64,000 bases of DNA. Origin: Cedecea lapagei. Its GTDB lineage: Bacteria > Pseudomonadota > Gammaproteobacteria > Enterobacterales > Enterobacteriaceae. Within the stretch, counting starts at the first letter, position 1. Each line of letters starts with the position of its first letter. The notes below the pieces were generated by a model. That model had not been told where the DNA came from, did no database searches, and was given only the letters and a program-made list of their open reading frames with translations. The DNA is taken from NCBI RefSeq assembly GCF_900635955.1, contig NZ_LR134201.1:4092001-4156000 (forward strand), given 5' to 3'. Positions 6,819-16,629 of this stretch are shown here, in pieces. A program made the position numbers and the translations under genes.

Positions 6819-9263
6819 TCAGCTCGCCGGCTTTTTCGCGGCGCGCTTCGCCTTCGTTGCTGCCGCTATTTTACGGGTTTTGTCCGACGGCGCTTTGGCT
6901 TTCTTCGGTTTCTTTCCGGCCTTCTCTTTCTTCGCTTTTGAACCGTCTTTCTCTTTGCGGAAAGCATTGTCCGGCTCGAAGTTTACGCGTTTGCCTGCCT
7001 GACGCCGCTTAGACGGAGCACCACCGGTTCCCTTCTTCGCTTTATCTTTTGCGGTTTTACCCACGCCACGCGGCGCACGCTGGCTTGAGATCAGCGCGAA
7101 GTCGATTTTACGCTCGTCCATATGGACAGCTTCTACTCGAACCTCAACGCGGTCACCCAGACGGTAAGTCTGGCCGCCAGATTCGCCAATCAGGCGCTGA
7201 CCAATCTGGTCAAAGCGGTAGTAGTCGTTGTCCAGCGTCGAGACGTGCACCAGACCATCGATAAACAGATCGTCCAGACGCACAAAGAAGCCAAAGCCGG
7301 TAACGCTGGCAATAATCCCGTTGAACACCTGCCCAACCTGATCCTGCATAAAGTCGCACTTCAGCCAGTCCGCCACGTCGCGAGTCGCTTCGTCGGCGCG
7401 GCGTTCGGTCATTGAGCAGTGCTGCCCCAGCTGCAGCATCTCTTCCATGCTGTAGTGCCAGCCGCCGGATTCGGTGCTATTCCCGGTATGCCCCTGCTCT
7501 TTTGCCAGTAAGTATTTAATGGCGCGGTGCAGGGACAGATCCGGGTAGCGGCGGATCGGCGAGGTAAAGTGCGCGTAGGACTGCAGCGCCAGGCCGAAGT
7601 GGCCGCGGTTTTCCGGATCGTAAATCGCCTGCTTCATAGAGCGCAGCAGCATGGTTTGCAGCATCTCGTGATCGGGACGATCGGCGATGGACGCCAGCAG
7701 ATCGGCGTAATCGCGCGGCTCCGGCTTCTGCCCGCCCGGTAATTCAAGGCCCAGCTCCGCCAGCACCGAACGGAATGCGGTGATCGCATCGTTGCTCGGA
7801 CGATCGTGATCGCGGAACAGCGCGGGCTCGTTATTCTTCTCGACAAAGCGCGCCGCCGAGATATTGGCGAGGATCATGCACTCTTCGATAAGCTTGTGCG
7901 CATCGTTACGCACGGTCTGCTCGACGCGCTCGATGCGGCGTTCAGCGTTGAAGATAAACTTCGCTTCTTCGCTCTCGAAGGAGATACCGCCGCGCTGGGC
8001 ACGGGAAACTTCCAGCACTTTGTAGAGGTTATGCAGCTCTTCGATATGCTTGACCAGCGGCGCATACTGCTCGCGCAGCTCCTGGTCGCCCTGCAGCATA
8101 TGCCAGACCTTGGTGTAGGTCAGGCGAGCATGAGAGCTCATTACCGCTTCATAGAATTTATAGCCGGTCAGGCGCCCTGCTGCGGAGATGGTCATCTCGC
8201 AGACCATACACAGGCGATCGACCTGCGGGTTCAGGGAGCACAGCCCGTTTGAAAGCACTTCCGGCAGCATCGGCACTACCTGCGACGGGAAGTACACCGA
8301 AGTCCCACGATTGCGGGCTTCGTTATCCAGCGCCGTTGGGGGACGAACGTAGTAGCTTACGTCGGCAATGGCTACCCACAGGCGCCAGCCGCCGCCGCGT
8401 TTCTTCTCGCAGAATACGGCGTCATCAAAGTCACGAGCGTCTTCGCCATCAATGGTCACCAGCGGCAGGTCCCGCAGGTCAACACGGCCAATTTTGGCCT
8501 CTTCTGGCACTTCTTCTTTCAGGCTTGCAACCTGGGCTTCAACCTCTTTCGGCCAGACGTGCGGGATTTCATGGGTACGCAGCGCCATATCCACGGCCAT
8601 GCCGGTATCCATGTTATCGCCAAGCACTTCAACGATTTTGCCGATTGCCTTGGTACGGCGCGTTGGACGCTGGGTCAGCTCAACCACCACCACAAAGCCC
8701 ATGCGCGCGCCCATCAGCGCCTCAGGTGGGATCAGAATATCGAAGCTCAGGCGGCTGTCGTCCGGTACCACAAAACCTACGCCAGCGTCGGTGAAGTAGC
8801 GGCCAACAATCAGCCCGGTTCTTGGCTCCAGCACGCGAACAATACGCGCTTCACGGCGGCCTTTACGGTCAGCGCCGAGAGGCTGCGCCAGCACCAGATC
8901 GCCGTGCATGCACATTTTCATCTGCTCGGATGAAAGATAAAGATCGTCTTTACGGCCTTCAACTCGCAGGAAGCCGAAGCCGTCCCGGTGGCCAATGACT
9001 TTGCCTTTCAGCAGGTCCAGACGCTCCGGCAGCGCATAGCACTGGCGGCGGGTAAAGACCAGCTGGCCGTCACGCTCCATCGCACGCAGGCGACGGCGTA
9101 AAGCCTCAATCTGTTCTTCACCGGAGATTTTTAGTTCTTCAGCCAGCTCGTCGCGGCTGGCAGGTTTTTCACGTTTTGACAGGTGATCGAGAATAAACTC
9201 CCGGCTTGGAATCGGGTTTTCATATTTTTCGGCTTCTCGTTCCTGAAAAGGATCTTTTGACAT
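6819..9263 (-). CDS. rnr: Exoribonuclease R
   Basis: 814 residues from MSKDPFQEREAEKY; GGAGGACC precedes the ATG, so the upstream in-frame start at 9305 is rejected. Order: N-terminal helix-turn-helix region, two cold-shock domains, RNB catalytic domain with metal-binding DGEDARDFDDAV, S1 domain (GFGFFVRLDDLFIDGLVHVS), and a Lys/Ala-rich tail that binds structured RNA. RNase R degrades structured RNA 3' to 5' and acts in trans-translation and rRNA quality control. It is co-transcribed with nsrR and rlmB. Confidence 0.97.
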   Translation of the reverse strand: MSKDPFQEREAEKYENPIPSREFILDHLSKREKPASRDELAEELKISGEEQIEALRRRLRAMERDGQLVFTRRQCYALPERLDLLKGKVIGHRDGFGFLRVEGRKDDLYLSSEQMKMCMHGDLVLAQPLGADRKGRREARIVRVLEPRTGLIVGRYFTDAGVGFVVPDDSRLSFDILIPPEALMGARMGFVVVVELTQRPTRRTKAIGKIVEVLGDNMDTGMAVDMALRTHEIPHVWPKEVEAQVASLKEEVPEEAKIGRVDLRDLPLVTIDGEDARDFDDAVFCEKKRGGGWRLWVAIADVSYYVRPPTALDNEARNRGTSVYFPSQVVPMLPEVLSNGLCSLNPQVDRLCMVCEMTISAAGRLTGYKFYEAVMSSHARLTYTKVWHMLQGDQELREQYAPLVKHIEELHNLYKVLEVSRAQRGGISFESEEAKFIFNAERRIERVEQTVRNDAHKLIEECMILANISAARFVEKNNEPALFRDHDRPSNDAITAFRSVLAELGLELPGGQKPEPRDYADLLASIADRPDHEMLQTMLLRSMKQAIYDPENRGHFGLALQSYAHFTSPIRRYPDLSLHRAIKYLLAKEQGHTGNSTESGGWHYSMEEMLQLGQHCSMTERRADEATRDVADWLKCDFMQDQVGQVFNGIIASVTGFGFFVRLDDLFIDGLVHVSTLDNDYYRFDQIGQRLIGESGGQTYRLGDRVEVRVEAVHMDERKIDFALISSQRAPRGVGKTAKDKAKKGTGGAPSKRRQAGKRVNFEPDNAFRKEKDGSKAKKEKAGKKPKKAKAPSDKTRKIAAATKAKRAAKKPAS

Positions 9264-9301
9264 TTCGGGTCCTCCGTTGTCATCCGCGGATGGGATGGCG
9301 A

Positions 9302-9727
9302 TCATTCCACCAGCAGTAATTTGTAGAGCGGTTGGTTTTGGTCCACCAGGTCGGCCAGCGTGTGCTTGTCCAGTTCCTGAAGGAAACTTTGCACCGCCTC
9401 AGCCAGGGCCTGTTTTAGTCGGCAGGCAGGGGTGATATGACAAAACTCACTGCTACAGTTCACCAAAGAGAGCGGCTCCAGCTCGCGCACCACGTCGCCG
9501 ATGCGGATAGTGCCTGCAGGCTTACCAAGGCGGATGCCACCGTTTTTTCCTCGCACGGCCATCACATAGCCCGCGCGGCTGAGTTGATTGATGATTTTCA
9601 CCATGTGATTACGGGACACACCGTACACCTCTGTCACTTCAGAGATGTTGGTCATTCTTCCTTCGGGAAGAGAAGCCATATAAATCAAAGCACGTAAACC
9701 GTAATCAGTAAAACTCGTTAACTGCAC
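9302..9727 (-). CDS. nsrR: Nitric-oxide-sensing Rrf2 repressor NsrR
   Basis: 141 residues from a GTG start (mature VQLTSFTDYGLRAL), preceded by GAGGTTGAT; the longer ORF adds 12 unlikely residues. Rrf2 winged helix at the N-terminus (ISEVTEVYGVSRNHMVKIINQLSRAGYV), and three iron-sulfur-cluster cysteines in the CSSEFCHITPAC segment. NsrR represses hmp, ytfE and other NO-detoxification genes until NO damages its cluster. It heads the nsrR-rnr-rlmB operon. Confidence 0.97.
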   Translation of the reverse strand: MQLTSFTDYGLRALIYMASLPEGRMTNISEVTEVYGVSRNHMVKIINQLSRAGYVMAVRGKNGGIRLGKPAGTIRIGDVVRELEPLSLVNCSSEFCHITPACRLKQALAEAVQSFLQELDKHTLADLVDQNQPLYKLLLVE

Positions 9728-9863
9728 ATCAACCTCATGGGTGGGAGGGGAAACGCTTTGCACAAGGCAAGTTGCACCTTAAACCAGGTACATATTGATG
9801 ATAAACCAGCCATATGGTTGCCAGCTAATTTATTTGATTGGAAAGATGAATAAAGCGGCGGGG

Positions 9864-9896
9864 AAAAAGCAGTACGGGGTGTGATACCACACCCCG
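9864..9896 (-). terminator. Intrinsic terminator of purA
   Basis: On the minus strand, GGGGTGTG pairs with CACACCCC across a short loop, followed after a short GC patch by TTTTT. It begins within 10 bases of the purA stop. Confidence 0.75.
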
Positions 9897-9904
9897 CCAC
9901 ATCA

Positions 9905-11203
9905 TTATGCGTCGAACGGATCGCGCAGAATCATGGTTTCAGTACGGTCCGGGCCGGTAGAGATAATATCAATCGGCACGCCGGTCACTTCTTCAATGCG
10001 TTTGATGTAGTTCAGCGCTGCCTGCGGCAGACCGCTGCGCTCTTTCACGCCAAAAGTGGTTTCAGACCAGCCAGGCATCACTTCGTAAATCGGCTCGATA
10101 CCTTCCCAGTCGTCCGCTGCCATTGGGGTGGTGGTCACTTCGCGACCATCAGGCATACGGTAGCCCACGCAGATTTTCACTTCTTTCAGGCCGTCCAGCA
10201 CGTCCAGCTTGGTCAGGCAGAAGCCGGACAGGGAGTTAATCTGCACCGCGCGACGTACGGCAACCGCATCCAGCCAGCCGGTACGACGACGACGGCCAGT
10301 GGTAGCGCCGAACTCGTTACCCTGCTTGCACAGGAACTCGCCGATATCATCGAACAGTTCGGTTGGGAACGGACCTGCACCCACGCGAGTGGAGTAAGCT
10401 TTGATGATACCCAGAACGTAATCCACATAGCGCGGACCGATGCCGGAGCCGGTCGCAACGCCACCCGCGGTGGTGTTAGAGGAGGTTACGTACGGATAGG
10501 TACCGTGGTCGATGTCCAGCAGCGTACCCTGAGCCCCTTCGAACATGATGAAGTCGCCGCGTTTACGCGCCTGATCCAGCAGGTCAGAGACGTCCACCAC
10601 CATGGAGGTCAGGATGTCGGCCACCGCCATCGCATCATCCAGCACTTTCTGGTAGTCAACCGCTTCAGCTTTGTAGAAGTTCACCAGCTGGAAGTTATGG
10701 TATTCCATCACTTCTTTCAGCTTGTCTGCAAAGGTAGCTTTGTCGAACAGGTCGCCAACGCGCAGGCCACGACGAGCCACTTTGTCTTCGTAAGCAGGGC
10801 CGATACCGCGACCGGTAGTGCCGATAGCTTTGGCACCGCGAGCTTTTTCACGCGCAACATCCAGCGCAACGTGGTAGTCAAGGATCAGCGGGCAAGCTTC
10901 AGACAGCAGCAGACGCTCACGTACTGGAATCCCGCGGTCTTCCAGCCCTTTCATCTCTTTCATCAGCGCAGCTGGAGACAGCACAACGCCGTTACCGATG
11001 ATGCTGGTGACGTTTTCGCGAAGAATGCCTGATGGAATAAGATGGAGAACGGTTTTTTCACCGTTGATTACGAGAGTGTGGCCTGCGTTGTGACCGCCCT
11101 GGTAGCGCACAACATATTTAGCCCGTTCAGTCAGAAGATCGACGATCTTTCCTTTACCTTCGTCACCCCATTGGGTGCCCAGTACGACGACGTTGTTACC
11201 CAT
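9905..11203 (-). CDS. purA: Adenylosuccinate synthetase
   Basis: 432 residues, identical in length to E. coli PurA. P-loop GTQWGDEGKGKIVD at the N-terminus, with catalytic Asp14-type and His residues (GGHNAGHT), IMP-binding GTTGRGIGPAYEDK, and the C-terminal GPDRTETMIL base-recognition segment. It condenses IMP and aspartate using GTP, the first committed step to AMP. It lies as a single gene between yjeT and nsrR. Confidence 0.98.
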   Translation of the reverse strand: MGNNVVVLGTQWGDEGKGKIVDLLTERAKYVVRYQGGHNAGHTLVINGEKTVLHLIPSGILRENVTSIIGNGVVLSPAALMKEMKGLEDRGIPVRERLLLSEACPLILDYHVALDVAREKARGAKAIGTTGRGIGPAYEDKVARRGLRVGDLFDKATFADKLKEVMEYHNFQLVNFYKAEAVDYQKVLDDAMAVADILTSMVVDVSDLLDQARKRGDFIMFEGAQGTLLDIDHGTYPYVTSSNTTAGGVATGSGIGPRYVDYVLGIIKAYSTRVGAGPFPTELFDDIGEFLCKQGNEFGATTGRRRRTGWLDAVAVRRAVQINSLSGFCLTKLDVLDGLKEVKICVGYRMPDGREVTTTPMAADDWEGIEPIYEVMPGWSETTFGVKERSGLPQAALNYIKRIEEVTGVPIDIISTGPDRTETMILRDPFDA

Positions 11204-11305
11204 TTTTCAAAATCACCGTTTGCTTAAAAAAGGATTCTACCATCGGTTTCTCAGATGAACAGCCCTTTTAGTACACAAAATAGGATTCTGCAGGATAAAT
11301 TTCAC

Positions 11306-11503
11306 TCAACTGCTGACGCGACTCAACATGTAGTAGATAACGATGCCGGCAACCACAAGACCGCCGCCAAAACGACGCAGCAGCGTGTCCGGTAACTGCG
11401 CCATCGCCAGAATCATACGTCGCCAGATGCGCGGGTAAAGCATCGGCCCCAGGCCTTCGAGTACCAAAACCAGAGCAAGCGCCAGCCAAATTGTTGAATT
11501 CAT
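11306..11503 (-). CDS. yjeT: Small inner-membrane protein YjeT (DUF2065)
   Basis: 65 residues from MNSTIWLALALVLVLEG; two upstream codons (MI) are left out to match E. coli. Two hydrophobic segments, about residues 3-20 and 43-60, flank a basic loop (PRIWRRM) and the conserved RRFGGGLVVAG. Its function is unknown. It follows hflC after a terminator and precedes purA. Confidence 0.9.
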   Translation of the reverse strand: MNSTIWLALALVLVLEGLGPMLYPRIWRRMILAMAQLPDTLLRRFGGGLVVAGIVIYYMLSRVSS

Positions 11504-11521
11504 AATCATCCTTTACGGGCA

Positions 11522-11551
11522 TAAAAAAAGAGCCGGTAAACCGGCTCTTTG
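11522..11551 (-). terminator. Intrinsic terminator after hflC
   Basis: On the minus strand, AAAGAGCCGG pairs with CCGGCTCTTT and is followed by a run of T. It ends the amiB-mutL-miaA-hfq-hflXKC superoperon. Confidence 0.85.
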
Positions 11552-11565
11552 ATCACAAGAAAAAA

Positions 11566-12570
11566 TTAACGTGCGCTATTCGCTGGCGTCTTCATGTAGC
11601 GGAAGAAGTCGCTGTCCGGGCTCAGGACCATGATGTCCTGGTTAGACTGGAAGCTCGCTTCATAAGCACGCAGGCTACGAATAAAGGCGTAGAAGTCCGG
11701 ATCCTGGCTAAAGGCATCCGCAAACAGTTTCGCTGCTTCTGCATCGCCTTCACCACGAGAGATACGCCCTTCACGCTCGGCTTCTGCCAGCGTACGAGTC
11801 ACCTCATAGTCAGCGGTAGCGCGCAGCTTCTCAGCCTCTTCCTGACCCTGTGAACGGTGACGACGGGCAACCGCTTCACGCTCTGCGCGCATACGGTTGT
11901 AAATCGCCTCGGACACCTCGGCAGGCAGGTTGATCTGCTTGATACGCACGTCTACCACCTGAATACCCAGCGCCGCCATACTGTTCGGGTTAACCACAGG
12001 CACTTTGCCGTTGGTCTCTTCGGTAATACGCGCCGCTGCGGAAGCGATAGCATCGTCAGCCGCTGGCGTAGCAACTTCATCATCCGTACCCGCAGAACCG
12101 GAGTTCAGGGCATCACGAACGTCCAGCGTCAGGCGCCCACGGGAGTCGGTCACGATGTCTTTCACATCCAGACGACCAATCTCAGAACGCAGACGGTCAC
12201 TGAACTTACGCTTCAGCAGCACTTCGGCCTGAGAAACATCGCCGCCGCCTGTAGCCAGGTAGTAACGGCTGAAGTCGCTAATGCGCCACTTGATGTAGGA
12301 GTCAACGATCAGGTCTTTCTTCTCTTTGGTCACAAAGCGATCGGCCTGGTTGTCCATGGTCTGGATACGCGCATCCAGCGTTTTCACGGTTTCAATGAAC
12401 GGGATCTTGAAGTGCAGACCCGGCTCATAGACGACCGGTTTGTTTTCGTCATCACGCAGGACTTTGCCGAAGCGTAATGTAATGCCGCGCTCGCCCTCAT
12501 GCACCACGAACAGCGAGGTGTAAATCACGACCAGCACGATGATAATTACTGCAACAAAAGACTTACGCAT
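11566..12570 (-). CDS. hflC: HflC, FtsH protease modulator (SPFH/band-7 protein)
   Basis: 334 residues, the E. coli length. N-terminal transmembrane anchor (VAVIIIVLVVIYTSLFVV), then an SPFH domain (LRFGKVLRDDE, FKIPFIETVKTLDARIQTMD) and a charged coiled coil rich in Ala/Glu. With HflK it forms a large periplasmic-side cage around FtsH and tunes its proteolysis. It starts 2 bases after the hflK stop. Confidence 0.97.
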   Translation of the reverse strand: MRKSFVAVIIIVLVVIYTSLFVVHEGERGITLRFGKVLRDDENKPVVYEPGLHFKIPFIETVKTLDARIQTMDNQADRFVTKEKKDLIVDSYIKWRISDFSRYYLATGGGDVSQAEVLLKRKFSDRLRSEIGRLDVKDIVTDSRGRLTLDVRDALNSGSAGTDDEVATPAADDAIASAAARITEETNGKVPVVNPNSMAALGIQVVDVRIKQINLPAEVSEAIYNRMRAEREAVARRHRSQGQEEAEKLRATADYEVTRTLAEAEREGRISRGEGDAEAAKLFADAFSQDPDFYAFIRSLRAYEASFQSNQDIMVLSPDSDFFRYMKTPANSAR

Positions 12571-12572
12571 CG

Positions 12573-13832
12573 TTATTCACTCCCTACGCGCTGGGTATCG
12601 TTGCGCAGTGCGTTAGCACGACGCTGATCCATGATATCGCCACTCGAGGAGGACGAAGAGGTGCTGGCACTGCTGCTTGAGCTGGACGCTGGCGGCAGAC
12701 GCAGCAGGTTACTGGCTGCACTGCTGTCGCTCTTCGCGGCCGGCTGCTGAGCGCCGCCCTTCAACATCTGATCCAGCGGCAGCACCATCAGGTTGCCACC
12801 TTTGTCGTTAACCAGCACTTTACGGGTATGGCTAAGGACTTTTTCCATGGTTTCGATATACAGACGCTCGCGGGTGATTTGCGGTGCAGCCTTATACTCT
12901 GGCAGCATCTTCGCAAAACGAGCCACTTCACCCTGCGCTTCCAGAACGGTCTGAGCTTTATAAGCACGGGCCTCTTCCAGAATACGCTGAGCCTGACCGT
13001 TTGCACGCGGCTGAACTTCGTTGCTGTAGGCTTCCGCTTCACGAATGTACTGCTGTTCGTTTTCACGAGCGGCAATAGCATCATCAAAGGCGGCCTTAAC
13101 TTCTTCCGGCGGACGCGCCGTCTGGAAGTTGACGTCCAGCAGCGTGATCCCCATGTTGTAAGGCTTGATGGTTTCTTCAAGCTCACGCTGGGTATCGCTA
13201 CGGATCACGGTACGACCCTCGGTGAGGATCTTATCCATGGTGTATTTACCGATAACGCCGCGCAGTGCGCTGTCGGTGGCCTGACGCAGGCTGTCATCCG
13301 CACTGGTCACGCTGAACAGATAGCGCTGCGGATCGGTAACGCGGTACTGCACGTTCATCTCAACGCGCACGACGTTTTCATCAGAGGTCAGCATCACGCC
13401 GGACGCCGCCAGCTCGCGTACCGATTCAACGTTCACCGCCTGAACGCTGTCGATGAAGGTCGGCTTCCAGTTCAGACCTGGTTCAACCAGATGGCTGAAT
13501 TTACCAAAGCGGGTCACAACACCGCGTTCGGCTTCTTTAATGGTATAGAACCCGGTCGCCGCCCAGATAATGACCGCCGCAGCGGCAACGATCCCAACCA
13601 CGCGCCCACCAATAGGCTTACCCGGCCCCTGCGGCGCATGACTCCCGCCGCTACCGCCACTTTTCCCGCCGCCAAGGCCGCCGAGCTTTTTGCTCAGCTT
13701 GCGGAAGATATCATCCAGATCAGGTGGACCCTGATCGCGCCCTCCTTTATTACCCCCAGAGTCGCCGCCAGGCTTGCTGCTTCCCCACGGGTCGCGGTCC
13801 TGTCCGTTATTACCGGGCTGATTCCACGCCAT
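12573..13832 (-). CDS. hflK: HflK, FtsH protease modulator
   Basis: 419 residues (E. coli 419). A Gly-rich cytosolic N-terminus (MAWNQPGNNGQDRDPWG) is followed by one transmembrane helix near residues 80-100, an SPFH domain (GVVTRFGKFSHLVEPGLNWKPTFIDSVQAV), a coiled coil and a Ser-rich C-terminal tail. It partners HflC. It is 84 bases downstream of the true end of hflX. Confidence 0.97.
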   Translation of the reverse strand: MAWNQPGNNGQDRDPWGSSKPGGDSGGNKGGRDQGPPDLDDIFRKLSKKLGGLGGGKSGGSGGSHAPQGPGKPIGGRVVGIVAAAAVIIWAATGFYTIKEAERGVVTRFGKFSHLVEPGLNWKPTFIDSVQAVNVESVRELAASGVMLTSDENVVRVEMNVQYRVTDPQRYLFSVTSADDSLRQATDSALRGVIGKYTMDKILTEGRTVIRSDTQRELEETIKPYNMGITLLDVNFQTARPPEEVKAAFDDAIAARENEQQYIREAEAYSNEVQPRANGQAQRILEEARAYKAQTVLEAQGEVARFAKMLPEYKAAPQITRERLYIETMEKVLSHTRKVLVNDKGGNLMVLPLDQMLKGGAQQPAAKSDSSAASNLLRLPPASSSSSSASTSSSSSSGDIMDQRRANALRNDTQRVGSE

Positions 13833-13916
13833 GTTTATGCTCCATATTTGTTGTGCGGTGATATCCCCCGAAGGGGAAATAGTCTTCAGGACATTTATGA
13901 GCCGGTTTGATTGCGT

Positions 13917-15196
13917 CTAAACGATGTAATCCGCCAGAGCCGGTTCTTGTTTACACAGGCGACGCCAGTCCACGATAGGCATACGGACTTCTAATCCCAC
14001 GCAGCCGTCCTCCTCTGTCCACTCTTTTTCTATTGCCTGAAGCTGATAAAAACGGCTCCGTAAACGCCCTGCCTGAGGGGGTAAACGCAGCGTATGCTGC
14101 GCAATTTCACCAGACAAACGCTCTGTCAGAGCCTGGAAAGCAGTGGGACACCGGCACCGGTCTGGGCGGAAAGCCAGACGCGGATCGGCACATTCTCGTC
14201 GTTACGATCGATGCGCGGTTCAAACTCGTCCAGCGCATCGATTTTATTCATGACCAACAGGCTGGGAATTTCATCCGCCTCAATCTCTTCCAGTACGGTA
14301 TCGACTGCTGCAATGTTTTCCTGCATCCGGAAGTCGGCCGCGTCAATCACGTGTAACAACAGCGTGGCCTGACGAGTCTCCTGCAAAGTGGCTTTAAACG
14401 CCGCGACCAAATCATGCGGCAGGTGGCGAATAAAACCGACAGTATCTGCCAGCACGGTTTCGCCCACGTCGGCGACGTCAATACGGCGCAGTGTAGGATC
14501 GAGTGTGGCAAATAGCTGATCCGCGGCATAAACATCGGCCGCGGTAATTCTATTAAATAGCGTGGATTTACCGGCGTTGGTGTAGCCCACCAATGAAATC
14601 GTCGGCACATCTGCTTTATTACGTGAACGACGTCCCTGCTCGCGCTGTTTTTCTACACGCTCTAAACGCGAGAGGATCAGCATAATACGGTTGCGCAGCA
14701 GGCGACGGTCCGTCTCAAGCTGAGTTTCACCCGGACCACGTAAACCGATCCCGCCTTTCTGGCGCTCAAGGTGGGTCCAGCCGCGCACGAGGCGGGTCGC
14801 CAGATGGCGCAGCTGAGCCAGCTCAACCTGCAATTTACCCTCATGGGTACGTGCACGTTGGGCAAAAATATCTAAAATTAACCCGGTGCGGTCGATAACA
14901 CGGCACTGGCACAGGGCTTCCAGGTTACGTTCCTGGGCGGGGGATAACGCATGATCAAACAGCACAACCGACGCCCCAGTGGCCTTAACGGCCTCGGCAA
15001 TCTCAACGGCTTTGCCTTCACCAACGAAATACTTTGGGTGCGGGGACTTGCGGCTACCGGTTACCACCTGTAGTGCTTCGACACCGGCTGAAGAGACCAG
15101 GGATTCAAACTCCGCCAGGTCCTCCATGTCTTTGTCTTGCGAAAAATAGATGTGAACCAGCACCGCCTGCTCACCGGCATCATAACGGTCAAACAA
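13917..15196 (-). pseudogene. hflX: hflX, ribosome-splitting GTPase, frameshifted near the 3' end
   Basis: The first frame (14126-15196) encodes 356 residues matching E. coli HflX: N-terminal HflX domain, coiled coil (RLLRNRIMLILSRLERVEKQREQG), G domain with GYTNAGKST, DTVGFI and NKID. It ends abruptly after SAQTGAGVPLLSRL. The expected C-terminus (SGEIAQHTLRLPPQ ... ADYIV) continues in another frame to 13917. Adding one A to the AAA run at 14137-14139 on the plus strand restores 426 residues, exactly the E. coli length. The change is therefore either a recent one-base deletion or a homopolymer sequencing error. The predicted product lacks the last ~70 residues, which form the C-terminal domain. 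Confidence 0.9.
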
Positions 15197-15271
15197 GCGT
15201 ATAACCTCTCAAAAAGACCAGCGGGGAACGCAGCTGAACTGGTCCCCCGACCGGGAAAACAGCAAGCGACC

Positions 15272-15583
15272 TTATTCGGTTTCTTCGCTGTCTTGTTGCG
15301 GCGCAGAACCAGCCTGCGCGCTGCCGCCGTGATGGTAGCCGCCAGAGCCGCCGGTACCGGTGTTATTGCTATGATGAGAAACCGGACGAGACGGAACAAC
15401 GGTAGAAATCGCGTGCTTATAGACCATCTGACTGACCGTGTTTTTCAACAGGATCACGAACTGATCGAAAGACTCAATTTGACCTTGCAGCTTAATACCA
15501 TTCACCAAATAAATAGAAACTGGAACACGTTCACGACGCAGTGCGTTCAAGAACGGATCTTGTAAAGATTGCCCCTTAGCCAT
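15272..15583 (-). CDS. hfq: RNA chaperone Hfq
   Basis: 103 residues. Sm1 motif region FLNALRRERVPVSIYLVNGIKLQGQIESFDQFVILLKN and Sm2 YKHAIST are intact, including the proximal-face Q8/K56-type residues and the rim RRER. A flexible Ser/Gly/His-rich tail follows, ending DSEETE, as in Enterobacterales. The hexamer pairs small RNAs with mRNAs. The gene lies between miaA and hflX in the superoperon. Confidence 0.98.
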   Translation of the reverse strand: MAKGQSLQDPFLNALRRERVPVSIYLVNGIKLQGQIESFDQFVILLKNTVSQMVYKHAISTVVPSRPVSHHSNNTGTGGSGGYHHGGSAQAGSAPQQDSEETE

Positions 15584-15684
15584 TCTATCTTTTCCTTATA
15601 TGTTTGTTGTTTGTCACTCAAGAGCGATTAACTCTGAAAAACTGCGTAAAAATTTGCGCACGCTGACGCTTCAATTGTACACAT

Positions 15685-16629
15685 TCACCCATGCTTAGCA
15701 CTAACAACCTGTAGCACTTCGCTGTATGCCTGCTCCGGTTTTTCACTGTCTAACCAGTGAACCCCTTCCCAGCCACGCAGCCAGGTCATCTGGCGCTTAG
15801 CCAACTGACGCGTCGCGCAAATACCTCTATAAACCATCTCGTCGTAGGAAGTTTCCCCTGCCAGATAAGACCACATCTGGCGGTAACCCACACAGCGGAT
15901 GGAAGGCATCTCCGTATGCAAATCTCCGCGAGCAAAAAGCGCCCGCACTTCTGCTTCAAAACCTGAAGCCAACATCTGATGAAAACGCTGCTCAATTCGC
16001 TGATGGAGCAGTTCACGGCTCGCCGGGGCGATGGCGAACTGATGCACCTGATACGGCAGAGCTTCTCCTGACGTTTGCGTGAGTTCCGTTAAAGTTTTAC
16101 CCGAAATGAAAAAAACTTCCAGTGCCCGGGAAAGCCTTTGCGGATCATTTGGATGAATCCGGGCAGCGGCAACCGGATCAATCTGTTCCAGTTGACGATG
16201 CAGCGCATTCCATCCTTGCTCTGCCGCCTGTTGCTCTATCTTTGCCCTGACTTCCGGGTCCGCCGACGGGAGTGGCGAAAGCCCTTCCAGCAGCGCTTTA
16301 AAATAGAGCATTGTTCCACCGACCAGCAGCGGAATACGCCCGGCGGCGGTAATTTCAGCCATTTCGGCCAGCGCGTCGCGGCGAAAATCTGCCGCAGAGT
16401 ACGCCTGAGCCGGGTCAAGCAGGTCCAGTAGCCTGTGCGGCGCCTGGGCCAGCTCCTGTTCCGTTGGCTTAGCGGTACCGACATCCATCCCTCGATAGAT
16501 GAGGGCCGAATCCACGCTTATCAACTCTACCGGCAAAGTTTTACGCAAATTAATGGCAAGAGCCGTCTTGCCGGAGGCCGTTGGCCCCATTAAAAAAATC
16601 GCCTGTGGCCGTTTTTTATTTTCAGTCAT
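15685..16629 (-). CDS. miaA: tRNA dimethylallyltransferase
   Basis: 314 residues (E. coli 316). P-loop GPTASGKT at residues 15-22, then DSALIYRGMDVGTAKP, and the DRxxR-like region before the C-terminal RQLAKRQMTWLRGW segment. It adds an isopentenyl group to A37 of tRNAs reading UNN codons. It overlaps the 3' end of mutL by 8 bases, which implies translational coupling. Confidence 0.97.
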   Translation of the reverse strand: MTENKKRPQAIFLMGPTASGKTALAINLRKTLPVELISVDSALIYRGMDVGTAKPTEQELAQAPHRLLDLLDPAQAYSAADFRRDALAEMAEITAAGRIPLLVGGTMLYFKALLEGLSPLPSADPEVRAKIEQQAAEQGWNALHRQLEQIDPVAAARIHPNDPQRLSRALEVFFISGKTLTELTQTSGEALPYQVHQFAIAPASRELLHQRIEQRFHQMLASGFEAEVRALFARGDLHTEMPSIRCVGYRQMWSYLAGETSYDEMVYRGICATRQLAKRQMTWLRGWEGVHWLDSEKPEQAYSEVLQVVSAKHG

